A DNA stretch of 64,000 bases from Thalassotalea sp. ND16A (GTDB taxonomy: Bacteria; Pseudomonadota; Gammaproteobacteria; Enterobacterales; Alteromonadaceae), in contig NZ_JQDZ01000030.1 of assembly GCF_000764205.1 (NCBI RefSeq), positions 1-64,000 on the forward strand, in the 5' to 3' direction. The position numbers and the translations under genes were made by a program. The first letter of the stretch is position 1, and every line of letters begins with the position of its first letter. The notes below the pieces were generated by a model. The model was given only the letters and a program-made list of their open reading frames with translations, did not search any database and was not told where the DNA came from. Positions 27,422 through 35,402 of the stretch are shown here, piece after piece.

Positions 27422-27861
27422 CAGTGTAATTGCTTTGGCGTATTCTTCACCACGATGCATTCGGTTTTGCCGTGTTTGGCACAAGATTGCAACATCAGCA
27501 ATTGCTCCTCTGAGAGTTGCGGGTCACACAAGATAACGGTAGAACAGTTTCCTTTTAATAACGCTCGGGCTATTTTATCAAAAGCAATGGGTTGATGTTG
27601 TCCATTTACTCGTAACAATTTTGATTTATCAATACTTTTCGCTAACGACTGCACCCTAGAATCATCGCCATCCACACATAATATCCAGCGCTTTTGTTGT
27701 TGGTTTTTGATACACACTTTTGCCAAATCAGCACTGAAAAAGGCATCATCGTTAACCGTTTCTACTTTAAACCAAGGGTTATTAAACTTAGTTTGTATTA
27801 AATCAGACTGTGTTAAGTCATTGTTTTCAGCGTTATTTATTAGGTTGTTAAGGTTATTCAT
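27421..27861 (-). CDS. sulA: SulA-like SOS cell-division inhibitor
   Basis: 146 residues. The C-terminal two-thirds has the SulA/RecA-like layout: KRWILCVDGDDSRVQSLAKS, LLRVNGQHQPIAFDKIARAL, LLKGNCSTVILCDPQLSEEQ, LLMLQSCAKHGKTECIVV. SulA blocks FtsZ polymerisation during DNA damage. A consensus LexA box lies 30 bases before the start, which independently supports the call. The ATG has GGAG upstream. E. coli SulA has 169 residues. Here the stop codon TGA is formed exactly at the end of a MITE-like element, so the C-terminus may have been altered by the insertion. Confidence 0.75.
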   Translation of the reverse strand: MNNLNNLINNAENNDLTQSDLIQTKFNNPWFKVETVNDDAFFSADLAKVCIKNQQQKRWILCVDGDDSRVQSLAKSIDKSKLLRVNGQHQPIAFDKIARALLKGNCSTVILCDPQLSEEQLLMLQSCAKHGKTECIVVKNTPKQLH

Positions 27862-27890
27862 TTGCTCTCTCCAGCTAACTCACAAAACTA

Positions 27891-27906
27891 CTGTATAAAA
27901 CAACAG
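27891..27906 (-). promoter_or_regulatory. LexA-binding site (SOS box) of the sulA-like gene
   Basis: CTGTATAAAACAACAG matches the CTGT-N8-ACAG SOS box of gammaproteobacteria and extends to TACTGT...ACAGTA. It lies 30-45 bases upstream of the ATG at 27861, a position suited to repression. Confidence 0.85.
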
Positions 27907-27992
27907 TATATGTAAATTTAAACAAATGCAAGCTTTTACTATAATTACGCGAGGCTGAAGCCCCACCAACCGGAAAGCTGATAGGTTTAGTA

Positions 27993-29735
27993 CTAGTCGG
28001 TAATTTTTCGATAAATCGCTCTACCCACCAGCCTCATTTTGGTGGGCAATGGCATACGTTTTAAGTTTGTTTTCACAATGCCCTGGGTAAATGACGTTGG
28101 TTTTGAATAATCAATATTAATGTCTAAGATCACCGGTTTATTATTGGCGCTAAGTGTTCGTGCTTTACTGATCCCGGCCTTGATATCATCATTGCCTTGT
28201 ATGCGAATATACTCAGCGCCGGTGGCAGTGGCAATTCCCTGTAGCTTGGTTTGCGGTAATACGGTACAGGTTTTTCGGTTATAAGGGATTTGTTGTGCTT
28301 GCGATATTTGTGATAATTCCCCGTCGTTAAATACCCCAATTATACAGCCGATGTTATTGGCAACGGCAGTTGCAAGTTCCATGCAGGTCATCATAAACGC
28401 ACCATCGCCGACCACAGCCACCACTTCTTTATCTGGCGCAGCAAGTTTTGTGGCAATAGCCGCGGGTACGGCATAGCCCATACAGTTAAAGTCGGTAGGA
28501 GAAATAAACCCCCTGGCGTTATGAATTGGCATTAGCTCTGCCGTTAAAAACGTATGATTACCATCATCGACGACCACAAAGCCATCATCACTCAGTTGCT
28601 TTCTTAACTCATCAAAGTACAACGCCGGATTTACCCTGGCTTTTGAATCATGATTGTACCAATCTTGTCGATGCGCTTGTTTGTCTTGAGCAAGTTGTGC
28701 GCTGAGTGCAGAATTGTTTTGGCTACTTAATGAGTCAAATTTTTCTAACTCTTCACTTAACTGTGCGCACACTTGTGTTGCATCGCCAGTAATGGCCAGT
28801 TTGGTGTTAAAATTACAATCAAACACATCCGGGTTGATATCGATATGAATTAAGTTCTCCGGCAAGGTGCCACCAAAGCTGCCGGTAGCAATTTCAGCAA
28901 AACGAGTGCCAATGGCAAGTACGCAATCGGCTTTAGCAAAGGCATTTTGTGCCGCGGGTGCGGCTGCCGGGCCAAAACTAAACCCGGCATGAAGAGGGTG
29001 GTTTGCTGGAAATGCACTAATACCTTGTAACGTCGTAGAAACTGCCGCCCCTATTTGTTCAGCAATACTCACTAATGCTGCGCTTGCTTTTAGCGCGCCC
29101 CAGCCAGCAAAAATAACTGGATTATCAGCTTCAGCCAATAACTGCGCAGCCGCTTTTATTTGCGCAATCGTCTTTGTTGTTAACGGTTGCTGTTCAGCTG
29201 GCTGGTATGGTTTGATTTCAGTGATTTGTGCTTTATCTAGTTGCAAATTTACCGGGATCTCAACAAATACCGGGCCTGGCTCACCACTGATGGCAATGTT
29301 GTAGGCTTTATATATGGTATCTATTACTTGTTCATGGGTATCAACACGAAAAGCGGCTTTAGTAATACCCTCTACTAATTTTAATTGATCGAGTTGATGT
29401 AGCTGATAGTTAAATTTTGAATCATTGCGGATGCCACCGGAAATGACCAACATTGGAATTCCGTCCAGGTAAGCCTCGGCGATGCCACTTGCGGCATGAG
29501 TAACACCTGCCGCAGGAACAATCACCATAGCGCCGATGGCGTCGGTCGTTCGACTAATGGCGTCTGCCATAAAGCCACCATGGCCTTCATGCATCACTAA
29601 ATATGGGGTAATGAGATCGGAATTATTCAACTCGTCATACAGTTCCGTGTTATGCACCCCTGGAATTCCAAAGGTGTATTCAACACCCACTTGTTCTAAC
29701 GCATATTTTGCTAACCATGCTGCCGTTTTTTTCAT
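27993..29735 (-). CDS. Thiamine-pyrophosphate-dependent enzyme, acetolactate-synthase-like
   Basis: 580 residues with all three TPP-family domains: N-terminal PYR domain with the catalytic Glu (LVMHEGHGGFMADAISR), central domain (NPVIFAGWGALKASAALVSI), and C-terminal PP domain with the GDG-N motif (VAVVGDGAFMMTCMELATAV then IGVFNDGE). The best broad match is the acetolactate synthase/benzoylformate decarboxylase group. There is no regulatory small subunit or branched-chain operon nearby, so a biosynthetic role is doubtful and the substrate is unknown. Monocistronic, flanked upstream by heptamer repeats that start 16-20 bases before the ATG. Confidence 0.8.
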   Translation of the reverse strand: MKKTAAWLAKYALEQVGVEYTFGIPGVHNTELYDELNNSDLITPYLVMHEGHGGFMADAISRTTDAIGAMVIVPAAGVTHAASGIAEAYLDGIPMLVISGGIRNDSKFNYQLHQLDQLKLVEGITKAAFRVDTHEQVIDTIYKAYNIAISGEPGPVFVEIPVNLQLDKAQITEIKPYQPAEQQPLTTKTIAQIKAAAQLLAEADNPVIFAGWGALKASAALVSIAEQIGAAVSTTLQGISAFPANHPLHAGFSFGPAAAPAAQNAFAKADCVLAIGTRFAEIATGSFGGTLPENLIHIDINPDVFDCNFNTKLAITGDATQVCAQLSEELEKFDSLSSQNNSALSAQLAQDKQAHRQDWYNHDSKARVNPALYFDELRKQLSDDGFVVVDDGNHTFLTAELMPIHNARGFISPTDFNCMGYAVPAAIATKLAAPDKEVVAVVGDGAFMMTCMELATAVANNIGCIIGVFNDGELSQISQAQQIPYNRKTCTVLPQTKLQGIATATGAEYIRIQGNDDIKAGISKARTLSANNKPVILDINIDYSKPTSFTQGIVKTNLKRMPLPTKMRLVGRAIYRKITD

Positions 29736-29756
29736 TATTTTTCCTTAATGCTGCGG

Positions 29757-29987
29757 GCTTCGAGCAACGAGCCGCGAGCTGTTTATTTTATATTAATAAA
29801 TTAAGTGTTCATTTACCGCTATGCGCATACCTGCCCGTAACCTGTAGTTAATGCTTCGAGCTTCGAACAACGAGCTTCGAGCAGTGCATTTTTCTAAATA
29901 ATTTCAGTGTAAATTTCGTAATGCCCATAATTGCCAGTAGCCAGCTGAACATAGTTCCTAGTTCCTAGTTCCTCGTTCCCAGTTCCC
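29757..29987. repeat. Three short heptamer arrays upstream of the TPP-enzyme gene
   Basis: GCTTCGA, GCAACGA, GCCGCGA (29757-29777); GCTTCGA twice, ACAACGA, GCTTCGA (29853-29880); CCAGTAG, CCAGCTG (29934-29947) followed by AGTTCCT three times, CGTTCCC, AGTTCCC (29953-29987). All are 7-bp units in phase. The same motif types occur at 18043-18180 and 58135-58261. Confidence 0.85.
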
Positions 29988-30000
29988 TGTCTCGGATACA

Positions 30001-30762
30001 TAGAGACATCCGAATGCTAAAATATCCTGCTTGTACCTTGTACCCATTGGCCTCTAGCAACGAGCTTCGAGCAGATTGCGTTAAATTAAATATATTTATC
30101 AGCAAACACACTCTGCCAGTAGCCCGCAGCCAGTAGCGAGACTATGGTATTTAGAGACATCCGAATGCTAAAATATCCTGCTTATACCTTATACCTTATA
30201 CCTTATACCTTATACCTTATACCTTATACCTTATACCTTGTACCCATTGGCCTCTAGCAACGAGCTTCGAGCAGATTGCGTTAAATTAAATATATTTATC
30301 AGCAAACACACTCTGCCAGTAGCCCGCAGCCAGTAGCGAGACTATGGTATTTAGAGACATCCGAATGCTAAAATATCCTGCTTATACCTTATACCTTATA
30401 CCTTATACCTTATACCTTATACCTTATACCTTATACCTTGTACCCATTGGCCTCTAGCAACGAGCTTCGAGCAGATTGCGTTAAATTAAATATATTTATC
30501 AGCAAACACACTCTGCCAGTAGCCCGCAGCCAGTAGCGAGACTATGGTATTTAGAGACATCCGAATACTAAAATATCCTGCTTGTACCTTGTACCCATTG
30601 GCTTCTGGCAACGAGCTTCGGGCAGATTGCGTTAAATTAAATATATTTATCAGCAAACACACTCTGCCAGTAGCCCGCAGCCAGTGGCGAGACTATGGTA
30701 TTTAGAGACATCCGAATGCTAAAATATCCTGCTTGTACCTTGTACCTTGTACCTTGTACCTT
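30001..30762. repeat. Tandem repeat of 151/200-bp units with embedded variable heptamers
   Basis: Units begin with TAGAGACATCCGAATG at 30001, 30152, 30352, 30552 and 30703: lengths 151, 200, 200, 151 and a partial last unit. The 49-base difference is exactly seven heptamers: short units carry TTGTACC twice, long units carry TTATACC eight times plus TTGTACC once; the partial unit has TTGTACC four times. Each unit also holds CAGTAGC/CCGCAGC and GAGCTTC/AACGAGC heptamers and an AT-rich core. The two 200-bp units are almost identical, implying recent duplication. The array ends 2 bases from the FAD dehydrogenase stop codon. No coding frame spans it. Confidence 0.92.
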
Positions 30763-32442
30763 TTAGCCCTTGTTTATAAACCTTGCCGCCTGCTGAGCCG
30801 TTAAAATACAGCCAGATAAAAAGGTACCTTCTAATGATTTTGCACCACTGGCGCCACCGCCACCAAATCCGGCCGCCTCGCCAATGGCAAACAAACCGTT
30901 AATGCATTGTTCGTTGTTATCAAGGACTTGCGAATCTAGATTGGTTTGAATGCCACCTAAACTTTTACGACTGATCAACACCACTTTTATGGCGATAAGC
31001 GGCCCGTGTTTGCTATCTTGTATCGGATGTGGTTTACACGTTCTTAATTTATCGGCTTTCCATTTGCGCGCGTGTTCAATGCGGCGAATTTGGTCGTCAT
31101 TCCATTGTGATTCAGGACGGGCAAGTATTTGATCATAATCATCCAACGTTTGTTGCAATATGGTTTGTTCAATCGGGTTTTCAGCTGCGATTGCATTCAT
31201 CTTTTTGGTGAGTTCAGCAACACTGTTGGCAACAATAAAGTGATCGCTTTCGGTTTGCATTTGTTTTACCAAACGATGATTTCCTAACAAGGTCTCTTTT
31301 AAAAAGCTGAAGAATTTTTTATCACGGATCATGATGTTATGTTCGGCACCAGAGATAGCAAATTCTTTACTGGCGATTTTCCAGTTTAAAACCTGCCAGG
31401 CATACCCTTGTTCCTGCTCTGCCATGCGTTGACATAAATAGTTGGTATCAAAGCCGGTAACCAACGGGTTTGGACCAATTCGTTTGCCATCCGCATCTAG
31501 CCATAAAGCCGATTTACACGGAATTAAACTCAAGCCATGACCGCTAAACTTTGGCTGTGGGTGGGGGATACCGGCGGCATAATTCCACATTTTATCCATG
31601 TGAGTTAAATGACCACCATATTTGGCGACTTCGTCGTGCATGGCACCATCGCTGCCTGGATGGGTGCCATTTAATAGGGTTTTTGGTGGTTTAGACCAGG
31701 TCCTTGGCCAGTGCTGTTTAACCATATCTAAGTTGCCGGTAAAGCCACCGCCGGCAACAATGGTATGTTTAGCATAAAAATTTAATGCGGCATTGTCATG
31801 CTTCTTGTTGGTGTCGGTAATGGTACTGCTGTTGGCATTGGCTTTGATATTGAAATTGCCCATTTGGATAGGCCTTGCACAACAACCAACGACTCTATTC
31901 TCATCGATCAATAAAGAGTCGACATGATGATTAAATTTGAAATGCACATAGGTATCGATATAAGGGGCAATAGCTGCCATCACTTTATCGACTAACTCTA
32001 ACGATGTGCCCCACATCACGTGGTATCTTGGCAGTGAATTTCCGCCTGAATATAAGCCCCTTTCTACCCAGTTCACCGCCGGTAAAAATTTAACACCAAG
32101 GTTTTTAACGTAGCAATAGACATCTTCATAGCTACGCTCTACGTAATGCTTTGCCCATTGCCTGGGATATTTATCATCATCACTAAAATTTGCAAATGAA
32201 TACCAATCTTCTAGCGCGATTTCCGCACTGTCTTTGATGCCATTGCGTTTTTGCTCTGGTGTGCCCACTAATGCCATGCCACCGAATGCGGAACGAGCAA
32301 GCCCACCAACCTGGCTTTCGTCCTGGTTGTCGAGAATGACTACCTGTTTTTGCTGTTTTGCTAATTCAAGCGCTGCCGTTAAACCTGCAATGCCAGCACC
32401 AATGATTAGCGCATCTATTCGCCCATCTTGCCTAATCGTCAT
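30763..32442 (-). CDS. FAD-binding dehydrogenase (flavocytochrome/ketosteroid-dehydrogenase type)
   Basis: 559 residues. N-terminal dinucleotide fold IDALIIGAGIAGLTAALELA then VVILDNQDESQVGGLARSAF; a C-terminal FAD-closing motif LFAIGEAAGFGGGGASGAKS followed by LEGTFLSGCILTAQQAARF. This is the FAD_binding_2 (succinate dehydrogenase/3-ketosteroid dehydrogenase) group; the specific substrate is unknown. No signal peptide or heme motif. It is divergent from a LuxR-type regulator 112 bases away, a plausible regulator of it. The 3' end abuts the heptamer array. Confidence 0.82.
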   Translation of the reverse strand: MTIRQDGRIDALIIGAGIAGLTAALELAKQQKQVVILDNQDESQVGGLARSAFGGMALVGTPEQKRNGIKDSAEIALEDWYSFANFSDDDKYPRQWAKHYVERSYEDVYCYVKNLGVKFLPAVNWVERGLYSGGNSLPRYHVMWGTSLELVDKVMAAIAPYIDTYVHFKFNHHVDSLLIDENRVVGCCARPIQMGNFNIKANANSSTITDTNKKHDNAALNFYAKHTIVAGGGFTGNLDMVKQHWPRTWSKPPKTLLNGTHPGSDGAMHDEVAKYGGHLTHMDKMWNYAAGIPHPQPKFSGHGLSLIPCKSALWLDADGKRIGPNPLVTGFDTNYLCQRMAEQEQGYAWQVLNWKIASKEFAISGAEHNIMIRDKKFFSFLKETLLGNHRLVKQMQTESDHFIVANSVAELTKKMNAIAAENPIEQTILQQTLDDYDQILARPESQWNDDQIRRIEHARKWKADKLRTCKPHPIQDSKHGPLIAIKVVLISRKSLGGIQTNLDSQVLDNNEQCINGLFAIGEAAGFGGGGASGAKSLEGTFLSGCILTAQQAARFINKG

Positions 32443-32554
32443 TTATTCTTCTTTACAGAGTTATAAAGTCATAGCATTATCATAGCTACTCACTTCAACT
32501 TATCTATAGTAAAAATAGCCCAATGCTAAACATTTTCATCAAGAGGTTAATTTA

Positions 32555-33487
32555 ATGAATTTACAAGAGTTTATTGGCAATATTTATACTGCTACCGGTA
32601 AAATTGAATTGCGCGAGTATCGGCATTGGGCATTAACGCAACTGCAACAATTGCTTGAATTTGATGGCGCTATCTGGAGTAACGGCCATCAACAAACCGC
32701 CACTTTTCATAATCAAACGCTATTTAATGTGCCTGAGCAATTGGCAAATAGCTTATTAGAATATTTAACCATCAACCCTTTAGCGGATGTGTTACTCACT
32801 AAGTTAGGCTCGCCCGTTGATATGCAAGACTTGCTCAAGGATGAGGAGTTTTATCAATCAGACATTTATCTAAAATGTTTTAAACCTTGTGGTATTGAGC
32901 GTATCTTGTCATCAATACATTTAGATGAAAGAACCGGGCTGTTTACGCTGTTAACCTTATATCGGTTTGAACGTGATAAGCCGTTTTCTGCAGACGATAA
33001 AAGTTGTCAAAAACAAGCGCTGTATCATTTATTAACGGCGGCCAATCATGCCTTGTTTCTCCAACTTGAACAACATACTGGTGCAATTCACCATCATAAG
33101 GCGATATGCGATAAACAAGGTTATCTTCATCAAGTACAAGACTCATTTCTCGATTTATTAGAACGCCATTATCCACAGCAATCGGTGCCAAAGTTGCCAT
33201 TTGCATTGAACCAATTTGAGCAACAATCATTGGCTAACGGTTTACAGGTAAAACTAAGCGCATTTAATGATTTGTACTTGGTCGAGTTATGGCCACAAGG
33301 ACCACTAGACTTGTTAACCGAACGCGAGCTACAAGTGGTACAGGCAATAGAGCAGGGCTTAACGTTTAAACTTGCCGGTAAACAATTAGGTTTATCACCC
33401 TCAACGGTGTCGAATCATTTGTATCGAATTTACCAAAAGCTGAATATTGGCAGTAAGAGCGAGCTGATTAAGTTGATGCAGCAATGA
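32555..33487 (+). CDS. LuxR-type transcriptional regulator
   Basis: 310 residues. The C-terminal 60 form a LuxR/GerE helix-turn-helix: DLLTERELQVVQAIEQGLTF, KLAGKQLGLSPSTVSNHLYR, IYQKLNIGSKSELIKLMQ. The N-terminal 240 residues are an unassigned sensing region with no recognisable autoinducer or receiver domain. AGAGG precedes the ATG. It is divergently transcribed from the FAD dehydrogenase, its likely target. Confidence 0.82.
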   Translation: MNLQEFIGNIYTATGKIELREYRHWALTQLQQLLEFDGAIWSNGHQQTATFHNQTLFNVPEQLANSLLEYLTINPLADVLLTKLGSPVDMQDLLKDEEFYQSDIYLKCFKPCGIERILSSIHLDERTGLFTLLTLYRFERDKPFSADDKSCQKQALYHLLTAANHALFLQLEQHTGAIHHHKAICDKQGYLHQVQDSFLDLLERHYPQQSVPKLPFALNQFEQQSLANGLQVKLSAFNDLYLVELWPQGPLDLLTERELQVVQAIEQGLTFKLAGKQLGLSPSTVSNHLYRIYQKLNIGSKSELIKLMQQ

Positions 33488-33533
33488 CCACGTACTTCAA
33501 TGTTAAAGTGCAGAATTATAGTGAAGCAATGAG

Positions 33534-34094
33534 ATGATAGAGACAGACAACAAACAGATCTCAGGCTTGGGCGAATTAAGTGCACCGTTAAAAGTGTACC
33601 TAGATAACCGACCGCCGCTGGAGCAATATCAGTCTTTAGTAACCATGCAGCCGATGGTCACTGAAGAAATTTCCGACATTGGCCGTTTAACCGGCAATCA
33701 CTGGCGTAAAATTTTCAATGTCTATGCCAAACTGTGTTTTGAATTAGCGCCCAAGCATTTTCACAGCTGGCAAGAGTTAAGGGATAGAGCATTGCTGCAA
33801 AAAGGGTCGGAGCAAGCATTACTGTTTAATCAGCCAAGTTTTAATCACATTTTTGACGCCGCCAATGACGCAAACACCACCGATATCCATATCATTATGG
33901 GCAGAACGTATGCGGCAAGGTTAGTGCAGCCTTTGCCATTTTCGCAACACTTACTCTGGCTCGATAAAGACTTTGCCATAAACCCGAAAAAAAGGCTGAT
34001 CATCTGTCCTTATTTTGATTATCGGCAATTATCCAATGTGAAAATTACGCAACTGGTTAAGTTAATTAAAACTTTACAAAAGAAACATAGCTAA
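33534..34094 (+). CDS. Hypothetical cytoplasmic protein
   Basis: 186 residues with no signal peptide or membrane segment. Conserved-looking blocks include TEEISDIGRLTGNHWRKIFN, WQELRDRALLQKGSEQALLF, DIHIIMGRTYAARL and the C-terminal KRLIICPYFDYRQLSNVKI. Starts 47 bases after the LuxR-type gene and 105 bases before ackA; could share the LuxR-gene transcript. I cannot assign a family with confidence. The ribosome site is weak. Confidence 0.65.
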   Translation: MIETDNKQISGLGELSAPLKVYLDNRPPLEQYQSLVTMQPMVTEEISDIGRLTGNHWRKIFNVYAKLCFELAPKHFHSWQELRDRALLQKGSEQALLFNQPSFNHIFDAANDANTTDIHIIMGRTYAARLVQPLPFSQHLLWLDKDFAINPKKRLIICPYFDYRQLSNVKITQLVKLIKTLQKKHS

Positions 34095-34115
34095 AATATT
34101 AAAACTACATTTTTA

Positions 34116-34156
34116 TTGAATTAAATCAATTACTAGTTATATTTTCAAACTATACT
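34116..34156 (+). promoter_or_regulatory. Candidate FNR-regulated promoter of ackA-pta
   Basis: TTGAATTAAATCAA (34116-34129) is one mismatch from the FNR consensus TTGAT-N4-ATCAA. A TATACT -10 element lies at 34151-34156, putting the FNR site centre about 40-42 bases before the expected start of transcription, the class II activator position. ackA begins 43 bases after the -10. Confidence 0.5.
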
Positions 34157-34198
34157 AAGCGCATCTAAAAAATTTCTTTCGTTTATCCAGGTTTTACC

Positions 34199-35401
34199 AT
34201 GTCAAAAAATGCCGTTTTAGTGATCAACTGTGGCAGCTCGTCACTTAAATTTTCCCTGATCGAACCCAACAGCAGCAAGGTGATTATCAGTGGTGTTGCC
34301 GAGCGCTTATTAAGCGCTGAGGCTTTTCTTAAAACCTCTTATGCAGGAACAAAAACCAGCACCAGATTAAATCCGCCGTTTGATCATCAAACTGCGGTTG
34401 ATGTTATTGTTGCTGCATTATATGAGCATAATCTTGTGGAGCATTTGTTAGCGGTTGGCCACCGCCTTGTTCATGGTGGTGAGAGCTATTCACAACCAAC
34501 AGTCATTATTGATGCAGTAAAGCAGCGCATCAAGGAGTTAGCCAAGCTAGCACCGTTACATAATCCGGTAAATTTGATCGGCGTTGAAGCCGCAGAAAAA
34601 GCCTTTGCTGATTTACCGCAAGTTGCCGTGTTTGATACCGCCTTTCATCAATCGATGCCGGAAAAAGCCTTTATTTATGGCATACCCTATAAGCTATACC
34701 AGCAACATGGCATTCGTCGTTACGGCTTTCATGGTACCAGCCACTATTTTGTTGGCAAGCAAGCGGCGAAGCTGTTGCACAAGCCCTTTAGGAGTACCAG
34801 TGTGATCAGCGCGCATTTAGGTAATGGTTGTAGTGTTACCGCCATCGATAATGGTCAAAGTGTTGACACCTCAATGGGCCTGACACCACTCGAGGGTGTG
34901 GTAATGGGCACTCGCAGTGGTGATGTTGACCCCGGTATTATTTTTCATTTAATTCAGCAATTAAATTACAGCGCCACCGATGTCGACAAACTGCTTAATA
35001 AAGAAAGTGGCTTATTGGGTATTTCTGAAATGAGTAACGACTGCCGTACCATCGAGGAGGCGATAATCAATGACGAGGATGCTCGCGCGAACTTAACCAT
35101 GGATATCTTTTGTTATCGCGTAGCCAAAACCATTGCCTCATATATGGCAAGTTTATCGCATTTTGATGGCTTAATTTTTACCGGCGGTATTGGTGAAAAT
35201 TCAAACTTGGTACGTTCGCGTATCGTCAACTCATTGAAACTGCTTAATCTTGAGTTAGATGAAACTAAAAACACAGAAGTAAGGTTCGGAAAGTCTGGAC
35301 TGATCTCCAAACAAGGGTCAAATAATTGTTGGGTCATTGCCACCAATGAAGAACAAGTCATTGCCGAACAAACCTATCAATTAATTAGCAAGGATAAATA
35401 A
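34199..35401 (+). CDS. ackA: Acetate kinase
   Basis: 400 residues, same as E. coli AckA. Interconverts acetyl phosphate + ADP and acetate + ATP. Motifs: VLVINCGSSSLKFSLIE (phosphate 1), AVGHRLVHGGESY, AVFDTAFHQSMPEKAF, RRYGFHGTSHYFV, SAHLGNGCSVTAI, GVVMGTRSGDVDPGI and LIFTGGIGENS. pta follows after one base, forming the usual acetate overflow operon. Confidence 0.97.
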   Translation: MSKNAVLVINCGSSSLKFSLIEPNSSKVIISGVAERLLSAEAFLKTSYAGTKTSTRLNPPFDHQTAVDVIVAALYEHNLVEHLLAVGHRLVHGGESYSQPTVIIDAVKQRIKELAKLAPLHNPVNLIGVEAAEKAFADLPQVAVFDTAFHQSMPEKAFIYGIPYKLYQQHGIRRYGFHGTSHYFVGKQAAKLLHKPFRSTSVISAHLGNGCSVTAIDNGQSVDTSMGLTPLEGVVMGTRSGDVDPGIIFHLIQQLNYSATDVDKLLNKESGLLGISEMSNDCRTIEEAIINDEDARANLTMDIFCYRVAKTIASYMASLSHFDGLIFTGGIGENSNLVRSRIVNSLKLLNLELDETKNTEVRFGKSGLISKQGSNNCWVIATNEEQVIAEQTYQLISKDK

Positions 35402-35402
35402 T

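Noticed and set aside
30001-30762. CRISPR-like regular repetition
   Set aside because: The repeating units are 151-200 bp direct tandem copies with no unique spacers between short repeats, and no cas genes are nearby.
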